A stretch of DNA of 5,224 bases from Sulfurovum sp. bin170 (GTDB lineage: Bacteria > Campylobacterota > Campylobacteria > Campylobacterales > Sulfurovaceae). The notes under the pieces are model-generated. The model was not told the origin of the DNA. It searched no databases and worked only from the letters and a program-made list of their open reading frames with translations. Of this stretch, positions 1-5,224 are shown piece by piece. The stretch lies in NCBI RefSeq assembly GCF_010892395.1, contig NZ_JAACKB010000405.1, positions 1-5,224 on the forward strand, read 5' to 3'. The position numbers and the translations under genes were made by a program. Every line of letters begins with the position of its first letter. The stretch's first letter is position 1.

Positions 1-42
1 AATAAGTTACAACCTCAAAAAACTTATAACAATAAACTTAAA

Positions 43-56
43 AAATAAATTTATTT
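43..56. repeat. 14-bp perfect palindrome in the -35 zone of the lipoprotein promoter
   Basis: AAATAAATTTATTT is a perfect 7+7 palindrome with no spacer. It ends 14 bases before the TATAAT at 71-76, so it sits where a -35 element or an activator or repressor would bind. It contains only A and T, so chance or simple curvature is a real alternative. No recognisable -35 hexamer is present at the usual 16-18 bp spacing. Confidence 0.3.
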
Positions 57-67
57 ATGAGGGGAAA

Positions 68-76
68 TGTTATAAT
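68..76 (+). promoter_or_regulatory. Extended -10 promoter of the lipoprotein operon
   Basis: TGTTATAAT is a full TGn extension followed by a perfect TATAAT hexamer (71-76). Transcription would start near 82-84, giving a leader of about 28 nt before the ATG at 111. No convincing -35 is seen. This is typical of sigma-70 promoters in Campylobacterota, where periodic A/T tracts replace the -35; the preceding 60 bases are indeed almost all A/T. Confidence 0.7.
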
Positions 77-97
77 ATAGTTTATTATTAAACTATA
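76..97. promoter_or_regulatory. 9-4-9 inverted repeat over the transcription start, candidate operator
   Basis: Arms TATAGTTTA (76-84) and TAAACTATA (89-97) are perfect reverse complements around a TTAT spacer. The left arm shares its first base with the last base of the -10 hexamer, and the right arm ends just before the ribosome binding site. A transcript starting near 83 would lack the left arm. The symmetry therefore makes more sense as a DNA site for a dimeric repressor than as an RNA hairpin, unless transcripts also enter from upstream. The binding protein is unknown. Confidence 0.45.
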
Positions 98-104
98 AGA
101 GGGG
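98..104 (+). promoter_or_regulatory. Ribosome binding site of the first lipoprotein gene
   Basis: AGAGGGG lies 6 bases before the ATG at 111 and supports that start. The core GAGGGGA (99-105) is repeated at 59-65, but the upstream copy lies before the predicted transcription start and cannot act as a ribosome site from this promoter. Confidence 0.6.
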
Positions 105-110
105 ATTTTC

Positions 111-1526
111 ATGATACATAAATTAGTTTTAATATTTATACTTTTTATCTATGTAGGCTGTGGCTTAATGAGTCAACCAAAAAAAGATGAAAAGGGGCTA
201 CAGATACCTGAGAAAATCAGTGTAGATATGCCAGAGGCATTAAGTGAAGTGAGCAATAGCAAAAAAATAGAGAAGATAAAAGTACCTAGAATAGAAGGAG
301 ATGCTACAAGGTATGAGAAGGTTAAAGAGTATATATCTGAAGTTGAAGCTGTTGTTAATGAGATAAAATCAAATCTCTTTTTGGGAAATCATATTATAGC
401 TGATATTGAGAAACAGTGTAAAGATGTAACTTTTGAAAAGATATGTACAATACCAAAAGGAACGCTATCTTTGATTGTAACACAAGAGGTGTTGGACAAA
501 CTAAAACTTCTTGTTCCTAATGTATTTGAGTATGGCGATACCAAGAGTTTAAAAGGTGAGGAACTCTTTTTTGGTATTGTTGAGTTTATGAGGCATGATG
601 AGAATAGCACATATCAATATTCACTACAGATGGATATGAGCAGTCTGAATGGTAGGATAGCTTTTTATGATACAAAAAAAGCACCCAAGATAATACAAGT
701 GATTAAGTGGTCGGAAGATACGAACACTATATTCTCATCTATCACTACCAAATATGAGAGTGGTTTGGATTTTCCGTGGACACTGCAATACTATAATAAG
801 CCAGAGCTAGAGGAGAGTATGCACCTAAATGATAGAACTATAGGGAATGCAGACTATCCATCAACCAATAGACTCTTTAGTTTGACCAATCAATATGATG
901 AGAATGATACAGCAATAGTGAAACTAAATAGTATAGAGTCGCAAGAGACAAATTTTGGAGATGCTATAGAGCAGGTCTCCTCTTTTATTAAACTTACAAA
1001 AGAGATGGGTGTGCAGAAATTTACTCAGACCAATACTCTTTTAAACTCTTATAAAAAACTCAATAGAGAAGAGGTTTTTGATGGAGATGGTCTGCTACTT
1101 GCTACCACTTATTGTGATACAGAATCTAGCGAGTGTCAACTCTATGATAGCTCAACATGGTATAGTGATGCTGAGGATGAATCTATTTTTGATGCTCTTG
1201 CCGAGGTCAATTTTGAGGAGCTTAAGATTGTGGATGGTAATCTGAAAGAGGGGGAGTATTTTCTCTTACCTTTAGGATATGATATTGCAGAGATGACAGC
1301 TCAACAGATTTTAGAACTTCGTGTAGGTGAATTTACCATACTAGACGAGACTAGACAAGGGGTTCTCTATGATATAAATTTTATGGATAAATTAGGAGAA
1401 TTAGAGTTAGTTTATGCAAAATATAATGATAATTTAGATGCTCTTTTATGTGACAAAAGTAGAGAGCTTTTTGAAGTTATTAAAGATGAGGATTTACCTC
1501 AAATTAGCCTGTGGAGAAGTGAGTAG
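111..1526 (+). CDS. Predicted lipoprotein of unknown function, paralogue A (471 aa)
   Basis: I do not recognise a named family. Residues 1-17 form a short lipoprotein signal peptide: one Lys, a hydrophobic stretch, then Y-V-G-C with Cys17 as lipid acceptor. Tyr at -3 is slightly off the usual Leu/Val. Gly at +2 gives no inner-membrane retention signal by the E. coli rule, so outer-membrane anchoring is likely. A charged, probably extended segment (20-60) contains IPEKISVDMP, which is mirrored in the downstream gene. A likely helical stretch (65-100) leads to a CKDxxxxKxCxIPKxTL block (Cys103, Cys112). Further blocks are FFGIVEF and DENSTYQYSL (153-172), FDGDG (323-327), YC-x6-C followed by DSSTW (Cys335, Cys342), GEYFLLP (381-387) and a C-terminal FEVIKDEDLP. 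The paired cysteines suggest two disulfides in a periplasm-facing fold; Cys447 has no partner in the paralogue. The start is fixed by the ribosome site and signal peptide. The stop TAG directly abuts the next ATG, so the two genes form an operon. Confidence 0.85.
   Translation: MIHKLVLIFILFIYVGCGLMSQPKKDEKGLQIPEKISVDMPEALSEVSNSKKIEKIKVPRIEGDATRYEKVKEYISEVEAVVNEIKSNLFLGNHIIADIEKQCKDVTFEKICTIPKGTLSLIVTQEVLDKLKLLVPNVFEYGDTKSLKGEELFFGIVEFMRHDENSTYQYSLQMDMSSLNGRIAFYDTKKAPKIIQVIKWSEDTNTIFSSITTKYESGLDFPWTLQYYNKPELEESMHLNDRTIGNADYPSTNRLFSLTNQYDENDTAIVKLNSIESQETNFGDAIEQVSSFIKLTKEMGVQKFTQTNTLLNSYKKLNREEVFDGDGLLLATTYCDTESSECQLYDSSTWYSDAEDESIFDALAEVNFEELKIVDGNLKEGEYFLLPLGYDIAEMTAQQILELRVGEFTILDETRQGVLYDINFMDKLGELELVYAKYNDNLDALLCDKSRELFEVIKDEDLPQISLWRSE
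1513..1519 (+). promoter_or_regulatory. Ribosome binding site of the second lipoprotein gene, inside the first
   Basis: GGAGAAG lies within the last codons of the first gene, 7 bases before the ATG at 1527. The upstream stop TAG and this ATG are contiguous (TAGATG). Terminating ribosomes can therefore re-initiate, which implies translational coupling and fairly fixed relative amounts of the two lipoproteins. Confidence 0.6.
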
Positions 1527-2984
1527 ATGAGAAATATATTTGTGGGAGTTTTCCTTATTTTATCATTTTTTGGTTGTGGAGGAGGAGATAGTCCATCTGA
1601 AACTGAAATATCTATACAAATACCTACAAAAATAGATGTAGAGATACCCAAAGTGATAACCATTGGAGATGATGAGTTTAGAGAATATCTAGGGGAACAA
1701 GAGAAAACTACTGTCGAAAGAATAGAAGATGAGAATTACTATAAAGATATTAAGCCAATAACTTGGACTATAGAGAAGCAATTTGATGAGACGAAATTTA
1801 ATATCTCTATTGCAAATCGTGCTATGGATAAAATAGAGGAGTATTGTAAAGATATTTCTCTCAACAAGGTATGTAAAATTCCTAAAGAGACTCTTAAATT
1901 TTTGTTTGATAAACAGATAGTTGATGAACTTACAGAATTTGTTAGCAGAAAAAAAATATCAAATATAAATGCAGAAAATCTTATCGGAAAGAGTCTCTAT
2001 TTTGGTTCAATTGAATTTGTTCACTATGATGAAAATAGTAACTATGAATACTCTTTAATGATGGATAATACAGATATTGAAAATATGTTTTTCTCTACAA
2101 CGAAGTCAGAATCGTATATTAGAACGATAAAATGGTCAAAAGAGAATTATAATATTTTTTACTCCTCTTTAATAGGTAGTGACAGAACAACACTATATTA
2201 TGAAAATATCCCCAATAGAGGAGAGTATGCTCATCTAAGCTTCTTCTCTTTTACTGAAGCACCTTTTATGAGCAAGTCACATATTTTTGACTTAAGCAGA
2301 GAGAATAACAGCAGTGATTTTCTGTTAAAGATAAGTATGATGGATTTAGATAAGACAAATGAAATTTTAAGCTTATATCGTAAAAATTCATCTTTACAAA
2401 TTTCAGAAGAGAGAGGATATTGTGTTACGGATTTTCTTAACATATATCCAGAGTTTTTTTATAAAGATGATCAGATAGTCTCATGGAATATTAATTTTAT
2501 AGCTGAGGGTTATCAGCAAGTTTTTGATAATAATGGAACAAATGAAGCCTCAAGATACTGTCCTAAATTTAGTGATGAGTGCGAGTATGATGATACATCA
2601 ACTTGGTCTACAAATAATAATCTGTTGGTATTTGATCCTTTTGATAAATTATATTTTAGAGAACTTGATATTTATAATGATAAAAACTTAACAGATGGAG
2701 AGTATTTTCTTCTTCCTCCTGAACAGAATATTACAGATCTAACAATGAAAAATGTGTTAAAACATAGTGTTGCTTCATTTATAATTGTTGATGTTGTTGA
2801 TATTGCTTATGGTTTTATTTATGGCAAAGAGTATGCTCCATCATATGCAGATAGTTTTTATGAAAAAATGGATTCATTGCAGGTAGTTCGTGCAAAATAT
2901 AGTGATGATTTGAACCTATCTCTAGAGCAGAGAGTTGAAGAATTTGAAGTTGTAAAAGATGAGGATAGACCTAAAATTTATTAA
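1527..2984 (+). CDS. Predicted lipoprotein of unknown function, paralogue B (485 aa)
   Basis: This is a tandem paralogue of the preceding gene and is equally unassigned. The signal peptide (1-17) ends in F-F-G-C with Cys17 lipidated and is followed by a Gly-rich, acidic linker. Shared blocks occur in the same order: IPTKIDVEIP (32-41); CKDxxxxKxCxIPKxTL with Cys107 and Cys116, at the same 8-residue gap; YFGSIEF and DENSNYEYSL (158-177); IKWS; VFDNNG (332-337); YC-x6-C with Cys345 and Cys352, at the same 6-residue gap, then DTSTW; GEYFLLP (391-397); and the C-terminal FEVVKDEDRPKI. Between the blocks, especially around 215-330, similarity is weak, so the duplication is old and the proteins have probably specialised. 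Cys299 is unpaired and unique to this copy. There is no enzyme motif I can recognise; a structural, adhesive or ligand-binding envelope role is possible. Its stop codon overlaps that of the convergent kinase gene. Confidence 0.85.
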   Translation: MRNIFVGVFLILSFFGCGGGDSPSETEISIQIPTKIDVEIPKVITIGDDEFREYLGEQEKTTVERIEDENYYKDIKPITWTIEKQFDETKFNISIANRAMDKIEEYCKDISLNKVCKIPKETLKFLFDKQIVDELTEFVSRKKISNINAENLIGKSLYFGSIEFVHYDENSNYEYSLMMDNTDIENMFFSTTKSESYIRTIKWSKENYNIFYSSLIGSDRTTLYYENIPNRGEYAHLSFFSFTEAPFMSKSHIFDLSRENNSSDFLLKISMMDLDKTNEILSLYRKNSSLQISEERGYCVTDFLNIYPEFFYKDDQIVSWNINFIAEGYQQVFDNNGTNEASRYCPKFSDECEYDDTSTWSTNNNLLVFDPFDKLYFRELDIYNDKNLTDGEYFLLPPEQNITDLTMKNVLKHSVASFIIVDVVDIAYGFIYGKEYAPSYADSFYEKMDSLQVVRAKYSDDLNLSLEQRVEEFEVVKDEDRPKIY

Positions 2985-4402
2985 ATGGTCGGAAAAGATA
3001 GTATAAAACTACTCCCCCTACTATCACTCTCTACCTCTATCTCTCCACCCAACTCTTTTTCAACAATAACTTTTACGATATAGAGACCAATCCCATCACT
3101 GCCCTTTTTGGTACTAAAGTACATTGTAAATATCTTCTCAAGATATTTTTTATCAATTCCCCCTGCATTATCAGTTATCGTAACCATTGGTCTATCAACC
3201 ACAATCTCTATCTTCGCATCCTCAATCTCTCTGGAGTCAAAAGCATCTTTTGCATTGTTGATAATGTTGAGAATAACCTGTTGAAACTCATTTCGATTGC
3301 CATAGAGCTTGAAATCTTTGACCACTTCAAGATTGAGTGATATATCAATAAGGTCTAGTGAGTTTGTCGCAATCATTATAGATTTTTCACAAGTAGTAGA
3401 GACTAAAAAATCATCTTTCTCTTTTGTTGGATTGTAGAAGTTTCTAAAATCCTCTATGGTTGAGGACATATACTGTATCTGTTTATTTATCTTTTCGATA
3501 GCAGAGAGACCTTTATCATTACCTTTTAACTGCCTTTTTATATTCATCAATCCAAAAGAGATAAAATTTAGAGGTTGTTTCCACTGGTGGGCAATAATAC
3601 TAATCATCTCTCCCATATGTGCAAGTCTGGACTGTTGAAGTAGAAGTGTCTGTTGCTCTTTTTTCTCCTCTTCTAAGAGTTTAAATTTATAGGCGATAGC
3701 AAGAGAGAGTATAATGGACTCCAAAGCTATTGATATATGTAAAAAAGGAAAAGTGACACCTGTGAGAGCAAGAAGACCTGTGTATTCAAATACTACCGTG
3801 AAAAGTACAATCCCCCAACCTATCATAATAAAACAGAAAGGAAGATCTCTTTTGTTGGCAAGACGAAATGCCTCACTTAAAATTAACCATATTGGGATAA
3901 ATATAGGTATCAAAGTTGTTATAATACTGTGTGAGAATATGAGCGTAAGAATTATATCAAAGAGGGCAAGATAGAGAATGATTCTAGTTAACCTCTTTAA
4001 CGCTTTTATCTGATAAGTTTTAAAAAAAGATTCCAAAAATAGGATAGAGAAGATAAGCATAAATATCTGAGACATATTGAAAAGCATAAAACTTTTGAGT
4101 CCAAATATCTCGTCAAAAGGTGCTATAAAAAGGCTATCTAAATTAATAAGAAAAAAAAGAGAAAAGATTTGAGCAAAAGCGTAATATAGATGTATCTTAT
4201 GCTTAGTGAATAGATAGAGAGATAGGTTGTATATAGTTGCAGAGATGATGACCCCAAAACAGATGGATGCTATAATAATGTCTATCTGCCCAAACTGATG
4301 AATAGCTCCTCTATATACTGAAAAAAGCTCTTTATAAAAAAAAAGTGAGACTATAAAGAGTAGAGAGATAAGAGAGAGTTTTAGCTTAAGTGGGTTACTC
4401 AT
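2981..4402 (-). CDS. 7TM-type (7TMR-DISM-like) sensor histidine kinase
   Basis: This is a membrane sensor kinase (473 aa) that should autophosphorylate on His and pass phosphate to the adjacent regulator. Residues 7-24 form a first membrane helix. Seven more follow at about 40-65, 70-91, 102-125, 139-156, 158-178, 188-208 and 217-238, with the 7TMR-DISM signature of a YNLxLYL end to the first and an LESIILSLAIAY last helix. A charged linker (240-257, EEEKKEQQ) leads to the dimerisation and phosphoacceptor region AHQWKQPL with His272. The ATPase domain has an N box (N379, N383, in IINNAKDAF), G1 DNAGGI (411-416), an F box near F425-F429 and G2 DGIGL (436-440), so it looks catalytically intact. 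The oddity is that only about 15 residues separate the first two helices, where family members normally carry a periplasmic 7TMR-DISMED domain. The ATG lies inside the end of the regulator gene with no strong ribosome site, which implies translational coupling. Runs of nine and eight T occur in the coding strand. Confidence 0.9.
   Translation of the reverse strand: MSNPLKLKLSLISLLFIVSLFFYKELFSVYRGAIHQFGQIDIIIASICFGVIISATIYNLSLYLFTKHKIHLYYAFAQIFSLFFLINLDSLFIAPFDEIFGLKSFMLFNMSQIFMLIFSILFLESFFKTYQIKALKRLTRIILYLALFDIILTLIFSHSIITTLIPIFIPIWLILSEAFRLANKRDLPFCFIMIGWGIVLFTVVFEYTGLLALTGVTFPFLHISIALESIILSLAIAYKFKLLEEEKKEQQTLLLQQSRLAHMGEMISIIAHQWKQPLNFISFGLMNIKRQLKGNDKGLSAIEKINKQIQYMSSTIEDFRNFYNPTKEKDDFLVSTTCEKSIMIATNSLDLIDISLNLEVVKDFKLYGNRNEFQQVILNIINNAKDAFDSREIEDAKIEIVVDRPMVTITDNAGGIDKKYLEKIFTMYFSTKKGSDGIGLYIVKVIVEKELGGEIEVESDSRGSSFILSFPTI
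2997..3025. repeat. Inverted repeat just past the convergent stop codons, weak terminator candidate
   Basis: GATAGTA (2997-3003) and TACTATC (3019-3025) are a perfect 7-bp inverted repeat around a 15-base loop, inside the last codons of the kinase gene. Read leftwards the stem is followed by TTTTCC, a short T run; read rightwards there is none. It is the only stem seen near the operon ends, but it is GC-poor, its loop is long, and for the kinase transcript it precedes the stop codon. A terminator function is therefore doubtful. Confidence 0.2.
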
Positions 4403-5075
4403 AAAGTTTTATCTTGTATCCTATCTTAGAGATATTCTGTATAGTATCTTTAGAGATTACTCTTCGTATAGTATGAACCAAAGAGCGAAGAGCAGACTCA
4501 CTCATCTCTCCACGCCCCCAGATATAACCCTCTATCTCTTGATAAGATACAGCACGATGTCTATTTTTAATTAGAATATCAAGTAACTTTCTTTGAGACA
4601 TAGTAAAAGGAACTATCTTTCCATCCAAAGTTAGCGTCTGATTATAGGTATCATACTTATATTGTGAATTAAGATTTACAACAGATGGACTACTCTCCTC
4701 TATCTGATGCACACAGAGGTTAATCGCCTCCAAAAGACGCTCCTCTTCAATCGGTTTGAGAAGATATTTAATCAGATTCAACTCCACAGCATCAAGCAGA
4801 TACTCTGTCGTAGCATAGGTTGTTGTAATCACAATGGGTGTACTCTTATCTCTCTCTCTAAGTTTTCTTGCAAAAGTTAAACCATTCATCTTTGGCATTC
4901 GTATATCAGTGATAACAATATCTGGTTGTTTATCGTAGTAAATCTCCAAAGCCTCTTTTCCATTAGAAGCCTCATATATAGTAGAGAAAAACTCTTCAAG
5001 ATACTCGACAACCACCTCACGAATATAATCCTCATCTTCAACATAGAGAAGAGAGTAATTTAATTTTTTTGACAT
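4395..5075 (-). CDS. OmpR/PhoB-family response regulator
   Basis: This is a two-domain DNA-binding regulator (226 aa, the normal length for the family) that should be phosphorylated by the kinase encoded directly downstream. The receiver domain (about 7-122) has the acidic pair E13-D14, phosphoacceptor D57 in ITDIRMP, the switch Thr near T84-T85, aromatic Y104 and the conserved K107-P108. After a linker (125-140), a winged-helix C-terminal domain (about 144-225) has the recognition-helix segment SESALRSLVHTIRR (192-205) and the terminal wing hairpin ending in IGYKIKLYE. All key receiver residues are present. The gene is first in its operon, with a good ribosome site and its own promoter. Its last 8 bases overlap the kinase start (TAA inside ATGAGTAA). 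Target genes cannot be read from the sequence; its own promoter and the neighbouring lipoprotein operon are the obvious candidates. Confidence 0.95.
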   Translation of the reverse strand: MSKKLNYSLLYVEDEDYIREVVVEYLEEFFSTIYEASNGKEALEIYYDKQPDIVITDIRMPKMNGLTFARKLRERDKSTPIVITTTYATTEYLLDAVELNLIKYLLKPIEEERLLEAINLCVHQIEESSPSVVNLNSQYKYDTYNQTLTLDGKIVPFTMSQRKLLDILIKNRHRAVSYQEIEGYIWGRGEMSESALRSLVHTIRRVISKDTIQNISKIGYKIKLYE

Positions 5076-5081
5076 ATGAAA

Positions 5082-5088
5082 TCCTTCT
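5082..5088 (-). promoter_or_regulatory. Ribosome binding site of the response regulator
   Basis: On the minus strand AGAAGGA lies 6 bases before the ATG at 5075. This is a strong, well-placed Shine-Dalgarno sequence that fixes the start of the regulator. Confidence 0.75.
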
Positions 5089-5101
5089 GTTAAATAATAC
5101 T

Positions 5102-5123
5102 CTATTAATAGGACATATTATGT
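5102..5123. repeat. Two adjacent palindromes in the leader of the response-regulator operon
   Basis: CTATTAATAG (5102-5111) is a perfect 10-bp palindrome. One base later ACATATTATGT (5113-5123) is a 5-1-5 inverted repeat. They lie between the predicted promoter and the ribosome site, in a roughly 84-nt leader. The second also contains CATAAT on the minus strand, a possible alternative -10 that would give a leader of about 35 nt. Both are short and AT-rich. Confidence 0.25.
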
Positions 5124-5165
5124 TTATATTTTATTTAATAGTTTTTAAAATCAAATTAAAGAGCT

Positions 5166-5171
5166 ATTATA
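5166..5171 (-). promoter_or_regulatory. Predicted -10 of the two-component operon
   Basis: A perfect TATAAT on the minus strand, preceded by TGTC (TG two bases rather than one base upstream of the hexamer). Transcription would start near 5159, leaving about 84 nt before the regulator ATG. A -35-like TTGTCA exists at 5199-5194 but is 22 bp away, too far for normal use. Promoter strength more likely depends on the upstream A/T tracts or an activator. Confidence 0.55.
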
Positions 5172-5176
5172 GACAA

Positions 5177-5208
5177 TTTTTATGAATTTTTTATGACAAA
5201 TTTTATCT
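5177..5208. promoter_or_regulatory. 11-bp-period direct repeats upstream of the regulator promoter
   Basis: TTTTTATGA occurs at 5177-5185 and again, identically, at 5188-5196, exactly 11 bp apart. A looser TTTTATC follows at 5201-5207 and TTTTAT at 5215-5220. OmpR/PhoB-family regulators bind as head-to-tail dimers on direct repeats with an 11-bp period, and these sit 5 bp upstream of the -10, so autoregulation is plausible. The alternative is phased A/T tracts, which replace the -35 in Campylobacterota promoters. Confidence 0.4.
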
Positions 5209-5224
5209 TTAGATTTTTATTCGA

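Noticed and set aside
2..27. Inverted repeat ATAAGTT / AACTTAT with a 12-base loop at the window start
   Set aside because: The stem is 7 bp and A/T-rich, has no following T run, and its upstream gene context is not visible, so a terminator cannot be claimed.
59..105. Direct repeat GAGGGGA at 59-65 and 99-105
   Set aside because: The second copy is explained as the ribosome site. The first lies before the transcription start and is followed only by a 7-codon frame.
323..327. FDGDG in lipoprotein A as an EF-hand-like calcium loop
   Set aside because: The remaining ligand positions of a calcium loop are not evident, and the paralogue has FDNNG instead.
389..610. Minus-strand open frame inside lipoprotein A
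   Set aside because: It lies wholly inside a well-supported gene that has a conserved paralogue, and it has no promoter or ribosome site of note.
2231..2443. Minus-strand open frame inside lipoprotein B
   Set aside because: It is an antisense shadow of a supported gene with no recognisable protein features.
3456..3638. Open frame of 60 codons on the plus strand opposite the kinase phosphoacceptor region
   Set aside because: It mirrors the conserved AHQWKQPL region of the kinase in antisense and has no independent support.
3714..3974. Open frame of 86 codons on the plus strand opposite the kinase
   Set aside because: It is antisense to the kinase membrane region, has no convincing ribosome site, and its translation shows no domain or membrane logic. 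The kinase frame is clearly the real one.
5120..5185. 21-codon plus-strand ORF with AGGA 6 bases before its ATG, encoding a hydrophobic then basic peptide
   Set aside because: The ribosome site is suggestive, but it runs antisense through the regulator promoter, has no good promoter of its own, and short ORFs like this are expected by chance in such AT-rich DNA.
5194..5199. TTGTCA as a -35 for the regulator promoter
   Set aside because: The spacer to TATAAT is 22 bp, outside the working range, and no -10 is found at 17 bp.

Overview
The window is AT-rich, densely coding DNA holding four complete genes in two operons that converge on each other. It looks like a Campylobacterota genome (Sulfurimonas, Sulfurovum or Arcobacter relatives). 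The hints are low GC, a 7TM-type histidine kinase with an AHQWKQPL phosphoacceptor box of the kind common in that group, and promoters that show a clear TATAAT but no proper -35. That placement is an inference, since no rRNA or other marker gene is present.

Left half, plus strand. A 110-base leader carries an extended -10 (TGTTATAAT, 68-76), a perfect 9-4-9 inverted repeat over the expected transcription start (76-97) and a purine-rich ribosome binding site (98-104). It drives two tandem, directly abutting genes (111-1526 and 1527-2984). Both encode lipoproteins of about 470-485 residues that I cannot assign to a named family. They are clear paralogues: lipid-acceptor Cys17 in both, two cysteine pairs with identical spacing, and shared blocks down to the C-terminus.

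Right half, minus strand. A two-component system is transcribed from about 5160 leftwards. An OmpR/PhoB-type response regulator (5075-4395) comes first and overlaps by 8 bases a membrane histidine kinase (4402-2981). The kinase has a 7TMR-DISM-type membrane region but almost no periplasmic sensor domain. Upstream of the regulator lie a TATAAT -10 and 9-bp direct repeats with an 11-bp period, the spacing expected of an OmpR/PhoB-family binding site and also of helically phased A/T tracts.

The two operons meet tail to tail: the stop codons of the second lipoprotein and of the kinase share the palindrome TTAA (2981-2984), so no intergenic terminator separates them. A reasonable but unproven reading is a small cell-envelope signalling locus, in which the lipoproteins are targets of, or ligand-binding partners for, the sensor-poor kinase. 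No mobile element, CRISPR array, tRNA or rRNA is visible, and no gene-free stretch exceeds 150 bases.
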